Source: Pirellulaceae bacterium (GTDB taxonomy: Bacteria; Planctomycetota; Planctomycetia; Pirellulales; Pirellulaceae). Taken from it: a stretch of DNA of 48,050 nt. The DNA lies in NCBI GenBank assembly GCA_016784735.1, contig JADHUC010000041.1, forward strand, positions 1 to 48,050. Reading direction: 5' to 3'. Position numbers and translations under genes: made by a program. Within the stretch, counting starts at the first letter, position 1. Every line of letters starts with the position of its first letter. This document shows positions 26,084 through 33,899 of the stretch, piece by piece. Below the pieces are notes generated by a model that was given only the letters and a program-made list of their open reading frames with translations, ran no database searches and had not been told where the DNA came from.

Positions 26084-27751
26084 ATGCACTCCACTTATCG
26101 AAATTCTGACATTAGGGGGCTTCGGGACCAGCAGGTTCGCTTCGCGCCTCGAATGAAGAAGCTTGAGCAGGTCGAGCGTGCGGAGCGACTAATCACCGAA
26201 ATCGAACCGTCCAAGACGTATAGCTATGAATACCTCTGCTATCGCATAACGGACTATCGGCCCGACGCGGCGCCGGAAATGACGATGACGGGCGAGGAAG
26301 CTCGTCACGACGTGCGTCTGTTTGTCGAGGACGTATCGGACTCGGCCAACGTGCGCGTCACTGATTTGGCTGAACCAGTGCACACCGTCGAAGACCTCAG
26401 CAGGATGTTCAAGGTCTCGACAAAAACTATATCGCGCTGGCGCGAGCAGGGGTTGGTGAGCCGCCGATTCATTTTCGATACCGGCCGCAAGCGAGTCGGG
26501 TTCTTGCAGAGTAGCGTAGACCGGTTCGTTGCTCGTAACCACGATAGGGTGAGGCGTGGCGAGCGATTCAGCCAGTTGTCCACTCACGAGCGGAACGAGA
26601 TCATTGATCGAGCACGACGCTTGGCACAAGCCGGCGCTGGCCAGTCCGAAATTGCTCGGCGCATTGCGCGGCACCTGAATCGCAGCGTCGAGACGATCCG
26701 GTACACGCTCAAACAATTCGACAAGAAATATCCGGACTTGGCTATCTTTCCTGGCAATTCCGGGCCATTGACCGAGGATTTGAAGCGGAAGATCTACCAG
26801 GACCACCGTCGTGGCGTTGGCGTGGGTGACTTGGCCAAGCGATACGGACGCACTAGGACCACCGTATACCGTGTGGTTAACGAAATGCGGGCCTGCCGGA
26901 TTCAAGACCTGCCGCTCGACTGCATCTATAACGAGGTGTTCGAGAATCTGAGGATGGAGGCCGAGATCCTGAGCCCAATGCCGGTGCCGGACCAGCCACC
27001 GAAGAAAATGCGCGTGCCGGTCGGATTGCCGCCTTACTTGGCTGCGTTGTACGACGTTCCTTTGCTTACCCGCGAACAGGAGCATCACCTCTTCAGGAAA
27101 TTCAACTACTTGAAGTTCCGGGCCGCAAAGCTGCGTGAGAAACTGAATCCGATGCGGGCCAGTGGCACGCTGATGGACCGGATCGAGCAGTTGTACGAAC
27201 AAGCAGTGATGATGAAGAACGAAATCGTACAGGCAAACCTGCGTTTGGTTGTCTCCATCGCTAAGCGACACGTGACAGCCTCGGAGGACTTCTTCGGCCT
27301 GGTCAGCGACGGCAACATGTCGTTGATTCGGGCGGCGGAAAAGTTCGATTACGCCCGCGGCAACAAATTCAGCACCTACGCAAGCTGGGCCGTCATGCGG
27401 AATTTCGCTCGAACGATTCCGGACGAATACAAGTATCGCGAGCGATTCCGCACGAGTCAGGACGACATGTTCTCCGCCCAGCAGGACGATCGGAGAGGGC
27501 AATACGAGCAGGAAAGCGCCCAGCAGCAGCGCGAACGGCAAATCGAGAGGATCCTGGCCCGGCTTGACGATCGGGAGCAGAGGATCATAATTAGTCGTTT
27601 CGGCTTGGACCACACTCAGGAGCCTAAGACCCTCAAAGAGGTGGGCTCCCAAATGGGAGTTACGAAGGAGCGAATCCGTCAGATTGAAGCCCGAGCGCTA
27701 AACAAGCTGCGCATGGCAGCCGAAGAGGAGAAAATCGAACTACCGGACTAA
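26084..27751 (+). CDS. sigma-70 family factor with three N-terminal helix-turn-helix regions
   Basis: 555 residues, ATG at 26084 with AGAAGAGG about 8 nt upstream. The N-terminal half carries a MerR/excisionase-like HTH (101-145, TVEDLSRMFKVSTKTISRWREQGLVSRR split here by position), a second HTH (187-212) and a third (245-268). Sigma motifs follow: region 1.2-like 322-345 (LLTREQEHHLFRKFNYLK), region 2 at 378-450 (ANLRLVVSIAKRH, DGNMSLIRAAEKFDY, KFSTYASWAVMRNF) and region 4 at 485-550 (LKEVGSQMGVTKERIRQIEARALNKL). Region 3 appears missing: only about 40 polar residues join regions 2 and 4. It directs RNA polymerase to promoters; the HTHs may add operator specificity. Confidence 0.9.
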   Translation: MHSTYRNSDIRGLRDQQVRFAPRMKKLEQVERAERLITEIEPSKTYSYEYLCYRITDYRPDAAPEMTMTGEEARHDVRLFVEDVSDSANVRVTDLAEPVHTVEDLSRMFKVSTKTISRWREQGLVSRRFIFDTGRKRVGFLQSSVDRFVARNHDRVRRGERFSQLSTHERNEIIDRARRLAQAGAGQSEIARRIARHLNRSVETIRYTLKQFDKKYPDLAIFPGNSGPLTEDLKRKIYQDHRRGVGVGDLAKRYGRTRTTVYRVVNEMRACRIQDLPLDCIYNEVFENLRMEAEILSPMPVPDQPPKKMRVPVGLPPYLAALYDVPLLTREQEHHLFRKFNYLKFRAAKLREKLNPMRASGTLMDRIEQLYEQAVMMKNEIVQANLRLVVSIAKRHVTASEDFFGLVSDGNMSLIRAAEKFDYARGNKFSTYASWAVMRNFARTIPDEYKYRERFRTSQDDMFSAQQDDRRGQYEQESAQQQRERQIERILARLDDREQRIIISRFGLDHTQEPKTLKEVGSQMGVTKERIRQIEARALNKLRMAAEEEKIELPD

Positions 27752-27877
27752 CTCTGGCATCCGTGGGATGATCCGGCTGTGGGCGAACACGACTGGTGGG
27801 TTGCTGGCCCTGTTGTCGGCGACTCCTCTCTCGGCGGGCGCGTTGCATCGGCCCGCTTCGTTTTTCATTGTTCCGTA

Positions 27878-27905
27878 TTGCAAGGAATCCACGCTTCGCT
27901 ATATT
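27878..27905 (+). promoter_or_regulatory. sigma-70-type promoter of the tRNA-tuf operon
   Basis: A -35 box TTGCAA (27878-27883) and a -10 box TATATT (27900-27905) are separated by 16 nt. The predicted start is near 27912, about 32 nt before the first tRNA. Both hexamers are close to consensus, as expected for a highly expressed stable-RNA operon. Confidence 0.65.
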
Positions 27906-27943
27906 AGCAGGTTTGGGCAGCGGGGAGCCTATCCATCCTGCAG

Positions 27944-28019
27944 GCCAGCGTAGCTCAGTTGGCAGAGCAGCTGATTTGTAATCAGCAGGTCGTGGGTTCG
28001 AATCCCTCCGCTGGCTCCA
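27944..28019 (+). tRNA. tRNA-Thr(TGT)
   Basis: Acceptor GCCAGCG pairs with CGCTGGC, D arm AGCTCAGTTGGCAGAGC, anticodon loop TTTGTAA with anticodon TGT, T loop GTTCGAATCC, and encoded CCA at 28017-28019. It is the first of four tRNAs upstream of tuf. Confidence 0.95.
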
Positions 28020-28098
28020 TCGAACGGGGTAGACAACGAATTGATAACGGGTAGGGGATCGCAGAAGCAGCGAAACCCTCTGGTAAATGAGCTTTATT

Positions 28099-28180
28099 GG
28101 GGGGTTTCCCGAGCGGTCAAAGGGGACGGACTGTAAATCCGTTGGCAACGCCTTCGCAGGTTCAAATCCTGCACCCCCCA
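28099..28180 (+). tRNA. tRNA-Tyr(GTA)
   Basis: 82 nt, type II tRNA with a long variable arm. Acceptor GGGGGGT pairs with ACCCCCC, anticodon loop CTGTAAA with anticodon GTA, T arm GGTTCAAATCC, discriminator A. CCA is not encoded. Confidence 0.95.
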
Positions 28181-28245
28181 CTGGCGAGTATGGCTTGGTT
28201 TCTTGTCTGTTGGGGGTGTTGGTGAGATGTCAAGTCAGATTGGTA

Positions 28246-28316
28246 GCGGGTGTAGCTCAGTGGTAGAGCAACAGCCTTCCAAGCTGAAAACGAGGGTTCG
28301 ATTCCCTTCACCCGCT
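28246..28316 (+). tRNA. tRNA-Gly(TCC)
   Basis: 71 nt. Acceptor GCGGGTG pairs with CACCCGC, anticodon loop CTTCCAA with anticodon TCC, T loop GTTCGATTCCC, discriminator T, CCA not encoded. Confidence 0.95.
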
Positions 28317-28357
28317 CTCGTCCGGTGGGTAACCGCTCGGCGACGGTATTGCCGTTG

Positions 28358-28430
28358 GCTGCTGTAGCTCAGTTGGCAGAGCGCGTCCTTGGTAAGGACG
28401 AGGTCACGGGTCCGACTCCCGTCAGCAGCT
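28358..28430 (+). tRNA. tRNA-Thr(GGT)
   Basis: 73 nt. Acceptor GCTGCTG pairs with CAGCAGC, anticodon stem CGTCC/GGACG with loop TTGGTAA giving anticodon GGT, T arm GGGTCCGACTCCC (C where most tRNAs have T at the second loop base), discriminator T, CCA not encoded. tuf follows 106 nt downstream. Confidence 0.93.
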
Positions 28431-28536
28431 CTTCGGTGTGGCCGCATATGCGGCAGATGATTGTTTTTGTGAAGCGTTTGGTTGTTTCAACTGTTCAAGA
28501 GTATTGATGCACTCAGAAACGTAGGTGTAAGAGACA

Positions 28537-29730
28537 ATGGCCAAGGAGAAATTTTCACGGACTAAGCCGCATGTGAATGTTGGCACGATTGGGCACATCG
28601 ACCACGGCAAGACGACCTTGACTGGAGCGATCTTGGCGACGCAGGCCAAGAAGGGGTTAGCCGCGTTCAAGTCGTATGCGGATATCGCCAAGGGTGGTAC
28701 GGTCCGCGACGAAACGAAAACCGTGACCATCGCTGTTGCGCACGTCGAGTACGAAAGTGACAAGCGCCATTACGCGCACATTGACTGCCCCGGCCATGCC
28801 GACTTCATTAAGAACATGATCACAGGTGCTGCCCAGATGGACGGCGCTATCCTGGTGGTCTCGGCAGCCGACGGCCCGATGCCGCAGACGCGCGAGCACG
28901 TTTTGCTGGCTCGGCAGGTGAACGTCCCCGCCCTTGTGGTCTTCTTGAATAAAGTCGACCTAGTGGACGATCCGGAGCTGTTGGAGTTGGTCGAGTTGGA
29001 AGTCCGAGAACTGCTAACCAAGTACAAATTTGACGGCGACAACATCCCGATCATTCAGGGCGACAGTCTTTCGGCTTACCAGAAACCGGACGATCCGGAG
29101 GCGACCAAGTGCATCCAGGAGTTGATGGATGCGATCGACGAGAACATTCCGGAGCCACAGCGCGAGGATGACAGACCCTTCCTCATGGCGGTCGAGGATG
29201 TCTTCTCGATCGAGGGCCGGGGCACCGTGGCGACCGGTCGTATCGAGCGCGGCGTCGTAAAGGTGAGCGAGGAGGTGGAGATTGTCGGCTTGCGGGAGTC
29301 GAGGAAGACGGTTTGCACGGGCGTCGAAATGTTCCGCAAGCTGTTGGATGAAGGCCGGGCGGGTGACAACGTGGGCTGCTTGCTTCGTGGTGTCAAGCGA
29401 GATGACATCGAACGCGGGCAGGTGTTGGCTAAACCCGGTTCGATTACACCGCACACCAAGTTCGAGGCGGAAGTGTACTGCTTGTCGAAGGAAGAAGGGG
29501 GACGGCACACGCCGTTCTTCAGCGGCTATCGGCCGCAGTTTTACTTCCGTACCACGGACGTGACGGGTACAGCCAATCTGGTGGAGGCCGAAATGTGCAT
29601 GCCCGGCGACAATGTGAAGTTGTCGATCGAGTTGCTCAAGCCAATCGCCATGGATAGTGGTGTCCGCTTCGCCATTCGCGAAGGGGGTCGGACGGTTGGC
29701 TCCGGTGTGGTTACAAACATTCTTGAGTAA
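28537..29730 (+). CDS. tuf: translation elongation factor Tu
   Basis: 397 residues, normal EF-Tu length with three domains. P-loop GHIDHGKT is at 19-26, DCPGHAD at 83-89 and NKVD follows. Switch I is unusual: instead of the near-universal ARGITINT the sequence has ETKTVTIAV (59-67), keeping the Mg-binding Thr64 but losing the Arg-Gly. Domains II and III are conserved. EF-Tu brings aminoacyl-tRNA to the ribosome. It lies between a four-tRNA cluster and tRNA-Trp and is probably co-transcribed with them. AAGAGA precedes the ATG. Confidence 0.97.
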   Translation: MAKEKFSRTKPHVNVGTIGHIDHGKTTLTGAILATQAKKGLAAFKSYADIAKGGTVRDETKTVTIAVAHVEYESDKRHYAHIDCPGHADFIKNMITGAAQMDGAILVVSAADGPMPQTREHVLLARQVNVPALVVFLNKVDLVDDPELLELVELEVRELLTKYKFDGDNIPIIQGDSLSAYQKPDDPEATKCIQELMDAIDENIPEPQREDDRPFLMAVEDVFSIEGRGTVATGRIERGVVKVSEEVEIVGLRESRKTVCTGVEMFRKLLDEGRAGDNVGCLLRGVKRDDIERGQVLAKPGSITPHTKFEAEVYCLSKEEGGRHTPFFSGYRPQFYFRTTDVTGTANLVEAEMCMPGDNVKLSIELLKPIAMDSGVRFAIREGGRTVGSGVVTNILE

Positions 29731-29742
29731 GGGGACGTCTTC

Positions 29743-29818
29743 AGGGGTGTAGCTCAACTGGTAGAGCACCGGTCTCCAAAACCGGAGGTTGCGAGTTCGA
29801 TTCCCGCCGCCCCTGCCA
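29743..29818 (+). tRNA. tRNA-Trp(CCA)
   Basis: Acceptor AGGGGTG pairs with CGCCCCT with one G-T, anticodon stem CCGGT/ACCGG with loop CTCCAAA giving anticodon CCA, T loop GTTCGATTCCC, discriminator G and encoded CCA at 29816-29818. It sits 12 nt after the tuf stop, before secE. Confidence 0.95.
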
Positions 29819-29901
29819 TTCATCCGCATCGGCGGCGCACGGTCCGCGTCGCTCGTCGCCTGATGCGGTTTCGTTTCTTTTTTGCAGGGAAGCGGATTCT
29901 A

Positions 29902-30399
29902 GTGTCCAAAGACAGGGTTGCATCGTCTGCTATGTGGTTTGGTGAACTCTTTCAAGTCGGCGTTTACAAACGCAGTCAGGGCAAGATAACTCGCCAGGTG
30001 ACGTTCGCGATGTTGGCGATCACCTTCGCTCTCGCGTCGTGGCGACTGTACGTATTCAAGGCGGACTCTGGCGACTGGATCCAGGCTGTCCTATCATGGG
30101 TCCGTCTGGCGATTTCAGACGAGGTGGCGTCCGGATTGGCATATGGTCTGGCGGGTGCCGTGCTGCTGATTGGCTTGTGGGTTAGCTTTCGGGTGGTCAA
30201 CATGCCGCGTTTTGCGGATTTCTTGATCGCTGTTGAAGCCGAGATAAACAAGGTGTCGTGGCCGTCGCGCGGGGAGCTGTTCCGCAGCTCGCTCGTCGTG
30301 ATCGTTGTGATTTTCGTGCTGTCGACCGTGTTATTCGGGTTTGACGTCGTGTGGGGGTACTTGTTCGAGTTGATGGGGATTCTGAAGAAGGCGAAATAG
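29902..30399 (+). CDS. secE: preprotein translocase subunit SecE
   Basis: 165 residues from the GTG at 29902, chosen because AGGGAAG (29886-29892) lies 9 nt upstream; an upstream ATG at 29863 has no such site. Three hydrophobic segments are seen (about 30-50, 80-105 and 130-155). The conserved SecE amphipathic motif EINKVSWPSRGEL precedes the last helix. It is thus the three-helix form, as in E. coli, rather than the one-helix form of most bacteria. SecE clamps SecY in the inner-membrane export channel. It is followed 9 nt later by nusG. Confidence 0.9.
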   Translation: MSKDRVASSAMWFGELFQVGVYKRSQGKITRQVTFAMLAITFALASWRLYVFKADSGDWIQAVLSWVRLAISDEVASGLAYGLAGAVLLIGLWVSFRVVNMPRFADFLIAVEAEINKVSWPSRGELFRSSLVVIVVIFVLSTVLFGFDVVWGYLFELMGILKKAK

Positions 30400-30408
30400 C
30401 TCGAGGAC

Positions 30409-31308
30409 GTGACGGTGACTGACCAGCCGAACAATGAAAGCGAATCGCGTGACCGACCTGAGTCGGTGGACGAGACCGATGCGAAAGGCGAAGGCGTTAA
30501 GGTCGAAGCTGATGAGCAGGATGCTTCGGCCTCGGCGGCCGTATCGGCAGAGCCACCAGCGGAGACGCTTGGCGGGGACACCGAGTCGGAACCGGTTGAA
30601 GACACGGTTGAACAGCAAGAGGCGGCCGGGGAAGCTGTCGCAGTGGATGAGGGGCGACCCGAGCCCGACGAGTCGGAGGAAACGGCGGTCGAATCGGTGA
30701 CGGAGCAAGCCGAAGAGCCGGAGGACATGGGCGACGAGCCCGCCGACGAGGGGGAAGAGGAGGAGCCTCAACAGGCTTGGTACATCCTGAAGGTCCAGGT
30801 AAATCGTGAAGATTCAATCCGCGACGCCCTGTTGCGACGAATCAAGATCGAGGGAGTGGAGGAGTCCTTCGGTGAGATCGTTGTTCCCACAGAGGATGTG
30901 GCAGAGTTCAACAAGAGCGGCAAACGTCGCGTTGTGAAGAAGAAGCTCTACCCCGGATACATCCTGGTGAACATGGCGATTAACGACGACACGTGGTTCT
31001 TGGTTCGCGAGACGCCGGGGGTGGGGGACTTTACCGGGTCGGCGGGCAAGCCTACGCCGATGGAACCGCAGGAAGTCGAACGGATTCTCAAGATCGGTGC
31101 CAAGGAGGAAGACGGCGGAAATCAAATCAAGACAGCGATTCCGTTCCGGACGGGCGATCGAGTACGAGTGAAGGACGGCTATTTCCAGAACTTCGAGGGT
31201 GATGTAGAAGGCATTGACGAGGCAAACGGCCGCATTACGGTGATGATCAACATATTTGGCCGCTCGACTCCCGTCGAACTCGAACATTGGCAGGTGGAGG
31301 CGGTGTAG
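30409..31308 (+). CDS. nusG: transcription termination/antitermination factor NusG with long acidic N-terminal extension
   Basis: 299 residues against about 180 for typical NusG. Residues 1-122 are an Asp/Glu/Ala/Ser-rich, presumably disordered tail. The NGN domain begins at Trp124 (WYILKVQVNRE) and includes KKKLYPGYILV; the KOW domain near the C-terminus contains FRTGDRVRVKDG and FGRSTPVELE. NusG binds RNA polymerase and couples it to Rho or the ribosome. The GTG at 30409 is the likely start, with GAGGA just upstream; a second GTG two codons later is possible. Confidence 0.93.
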   Translation: MTVTDQPNNESESRDRPESVDETDAKGEGVKVEADEQDASASAAVSAEPPAETLGGDTESEPVEDTVEQQEAAGEAVAVDEGRPEPDESEETAVESVTEQAEEPEDMGDEPADEGEEEEPQQAWYILKVQVNREDSIRDALLRRIKIEGVEESFGEIVVPTEDVAEFNKSGKRRVVKKKLYPGYILVNMAINDDTWFLVRETPGVGDFTGSAGKPTPMEPQEVERILKIGAKEEDGGNQIKTAIPFRTGDRVRVKDGYFQNFEGDVEGIDEANGRITVMINIFGRSTPVELEHWQVEAV

Positions 31309-31355
31309 TCCCGATTGGACGCCGCTCTCATCCGCTAGATAGAAGGGCATGCTAG

Positions 31356-31781
31356 ATGGCGAAACAGATATCCGGGCAAGCGAAGTTTCAAGTTCCTGGC
31401 GGTCAGGCTACGCCTGCGCCGCCCGTAGGCACTTCGCTTGGCAAGTTTGGTATCAATCTTGGGCAGTTTGTGCAGCAATTCAACGACCGCACGAAGGAAT
31501 ACAACGGGACGCCGATCCCCGTGATCGTTACCGTCTACAGTGATCGAACGTTTGACTTCGTCACCAAGAGTCCGCCGGCCGCATCGCTGCTGAAACTGGC
31601 CGCAGGGATCGCTAAAGGGTCCGGCGTGCCGAACAAGGAAAAAGTTGCCACGGTGACCAAGGGGCAGGTAGAGGACATCGCCAAGAACAAGATTGCGGAC
31701 CTGAATGCCAGCGATCTGGATACGGCACGCCGCATGATTGAAGGAACGGCGCGGAGCATGGGAATTGTTGTCGAAGGCTAA
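31356..31781 (+). CDS. rplK: 50S ribosomal protein L11
   Basis: 141 residues, the expected length. The proline-rich N-terminal domain ([13 protein letters not shown]..., LGQFVQQFN) and the RNA-binding C-terminal domain ([14 protein letters not shown], ending GTARSMGI) are both intact. L11 binds 23S rRNA at the GTPase centre and is the target region of thiostrepton. It follows nusG by 47 nt and precedes rplA by 79 nt in the classical order. Confidence 0.97.
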   Translation: MAKQISGQAKFQVPGGQATPAPPVGTSLGKFGINLGQFVQQFNDRTKEYNGTPIPVIVTVYSDRTFDFVTKSPPAASLLKLAAGIAKGSGVPNKEKVATVTKGQVEDIAKNKIADLNASDLDTARRMIEGTARSMGIVVEG

Positions 31782-31860
31782 CCCTTGCGGTGGTGGGCGG
31801 CAGATGGCAGGGTTGGCTGCCTAGGAACACCAAAACACATTCAGTAACACAGGCAAATCG

Positions 31861-32541
31861 ATGGTGAAGCGATCGAAACGATATCAGTCATTAGAGAAGA
31901 AGTTGGCGGGTGACGAAGCGCTGGCACTGGCTGCGGCTGTCGAGCGATTGAAGGAGTGCGCAGATACAAAGTTCGATCAGACTGTGGAGGTCCACATGCG
32001 GTTGGGAATCGATCCCAAGCAGGCAGACCAGATCATCCGCGGCTCGATCGTGTTGCCCCACGGAATCGGCAAGTCCCAGAGGGTCGTGGTGTTCGCCAAG
32101 GGAGATATGGTGGACGCGGCCAAGGAAGCCGGCGCCGACGAGGTGGGCCAGGAGGAACTTGCGAAGAAGATCAAGGACGGCTGGCTCGAATTCGACGCGT
32201 GCATTGCCGCTCCGGATATGATGAGCGTCGTGGGCCCGTTAGGAAGGATCCTTGGTCCCCGTGGTTTGATGCCGTCTCCCCGTGCGGGCACTGTCACCCC
32301 GGACGTGGCCAAGGTCGTTAAGGAGTACAAAGCGGGTAAAGTCGAGTTCCGGAACGATTCCGGCGGCAACATCCACGCTCGCATCGGGAAGCTGAGCTTC
32401 GATGGCAAGAAGTTGGAGGAGAACATTCAGGCCTTTATCGACCACATCGGTTCGATGCGGCCGGCTGCTGTCAAAGGAGTTTACGTCAGGTCGATTTCGA
32501 TTGCAGCCAGCATGAGTCCAGGTATCCGCGTTGCCGCATAA
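31861..32541 (+). CDS. rplA: 50S ribosomal protein L1
   Basis: 226 residues, full length. The L1 signatures [21 protein letters not shown] and [14 protein letters not shown] are present. L1 forms the mobile stalk over the E site and in many bacteria represses its own operon by binding mRNA. No clear L1-binding mimic was identified in the leader here. The frame ends 74 nt before rplJ. Confidence 0.97.
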   Translation: MVKRSKRYQSLEKKLAGDEALALAAAVERLKECADTKFDQTVEVHMRLGIDPKQADQIIRGSIVLPHGIGKSQRVVVFAKGDMVDAAKEAGADEVGQEELAKKIKDGWLEFDACIAAPDMMSVVGPLGRILGPRGLMPSPRAGTVTPDVAKVVKEYKAGKVEFRNDSGGNIHARIGKLSFDGKKLEENIQAFIDHIGSMRPAAVKGVYVRSISIAASMSPGIRVAA

Positions 32542-32615
32542 CCCAGTAGGCGGGCGGACGTGACGCCCCAGCGAACGGGCCTTTCCCGCGAGAATCTAGA
32601 AAAAGTTGCAGATCA

Positions 32616-33140
32616 ATGAGCAAATACGTTAAAGACTTAGTCGCGAAAGAAATTGCGGGACGATTGGAGGGAGTGGACGACGCGCTGCTGGTGAACGTTG
32701 TTGGCTTGGACGCGAACAAGACGGTCGTGCTTCGCAAGCAGTTGCGCGAGAAGAACATCGGCCTCATGTCGGTCAAGAACAGCATGGCCAAGCGGGCGAC
32801 CGCAGGCACGCCGTTGGCCGCTGCTTTCGAAGGCATCGAGGGCACTGTGGCAATGGTCTGGGGCGGCGAGGATTTCATCTCACTGACCAAGGAGATCGTT
32901 GCCCTCGATAAGAGCAAAGAGTTCGCACAGTTCGAAGCGCGCGGCGGAGTCATGGACGGCGAGCGTCTGACGTCGGATCGAGTCAAAGAGATTAGCAGAT
33001 GGCCGAACCGCGAGGAGCAATTGAGTTTGCTCGTGGGCCAGATCCTCTCGCCCGGCGCGAATTTGGTATCTCAACTGCTGGCCCCCGGCGGCGCACTGGC
33101 CAGTCAGATTGAGAAGAAAGCAGAAGAGTCGGAATCCTAG
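32616..33140 (+). CDS. rplJ: 50S ribosomal protein L10
   Basis: 174 residues, usual length. The N-terminal rRNA-binding domain (LVNVVGLDANKTVVLRKQL..., VKNSMAKRA) and the C-terminal helix that carries L7/L12 dimers are both present. L10 anchors the stalk that recruits translation GTPases. The 74-nt leader may carry an autoregulatory structure but none could be defined by eye. Confidence 0.96.
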   Translation: MSKYVKDLVAKEIAGRLEGVDDALLVNVVGLDANKTVVLRKQLREKNIGLMSVKNSMAKRATAGTPLAAAFEGIEGTVAMVWGGEDFISLTKEIVALDKSKEFAQFEARGGVMDGERLTSDRVKEISRWPNREEQLSLLVGQILSPGANLVSQLLAPGGALASQIEKKAEESES

Positions 33141-33256
33141 GTCGGCGCGTTGGTCGCGCCTTTTGAAAACAAATAGAGTCTATTTCCGTAACCGTAGGCA
33201 TCAAACGCGTGCTCGAGTCGTGTCGATGTCCAGTGTGAGAAAGGGCCCAGAACGCC

Positions 33257-33670
33257 ATGTCAGAAGAAGCTGCAACTCTCGAGGTCACCGCCGAAACCAA
33301 AGAGCTTGGCAACAAGATTGCCGAGTTGACCTTGAAACAGGCTAAGGAACTAAGCGATTACCTGAAAGACGAGTATGGAATTGAACCCGCCGCCGGCGGC
33401 GGGATGGTCGCGATGATGCCGACAGCGGGCGGCGAGGACGCGGCTGCCGAGGTGGAGAAGACCGAATTCGACGTCGTTTTGACCGGATTCGGTGACAAGA
33501 AACTAAACGTGGTCAAGGTCGTCAAGAGTTTGACCGGCCAGACGCTCATGGAATCGAAGAAGCTAGTCGAGAGCGCACCGGCCACGCTGAAGGAAGCTGT
33601 ACCCAAGGAAGAAGCGGAGAAGATGAAGGCCGAACTCGAAGAGGCCGGCGCTTCAATCGAGCTCAAGTAG
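33257..33670 (+). CDS. rplL: 50S ribosomal protein L7/L12
   Basis: 137 residues, slightly longer than usual, with the extra length at the N-terminus and in the Ala/Gly-rich hinge (about 47-65). The C-terminal factor-binding domain ([20 protein letters not shown]..., GLxxAK-like region replaced by [11 protein letters not shown]) is recognisable. L12 dimers on L10 stimulate EF-Tu and EF-G GTPase. It is followed by a 229-nt gap with a hairpin before rpoB. Confidence 0.96.
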   Translation: MSEEAATLEVTAETKELGNKIAELTLKQAKELSDYLKDEYGIEPAAGGGMVAMMPTAGGEDAAAEVEKTEFDVVLTGFGDKKLNVVKVVKSLTGQTLMESKKLVESAPATLKEAVPKEEAEKMKAELEEAGASIELK

Positions 33671-33690
33671 AACACCGTCCCTGCAAACGA

Positions 33691-33727
33691 CTGGCCGCCG
33701 TCCCGCGACGTGTCGTTGGGCGGCCGG
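33691..33727 (+). terminator. hairpin in the rplL-rpoB gap, possible attenuator
   Basis: A 9-bp GC-rich stem (33691-33699 with 33719-33727, one G-T pair) and a 19-nt loop. It is not followed by a proper U-tract, so partial termination as at the E. coli rplL-rpoB junction is only an analogy. Confidence 0.4.
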
Positions 33728-33899
33728 GGTAGTTTACGCTTGATTCTCATAAATCGAATCCAAGCGCGTTTTCTGGTTTGTCTGGTCCCAGCGAGTGCTG
33801 CGCGCATCGGGCATTCCTCTTGTCGTTCTACGCATTCCCGGCTTGGCGGTCCGCGCTCGACCGCTGGCTAGTGTTTCCGTGTTCCCCGGAGCAACACCC

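Noticed and set aside
26189-27652. 487-codon minus-strand frame inside the sigma factor gene
   Set aside because: Long only because of high GC; the sense frame carries clear sigma motifs.
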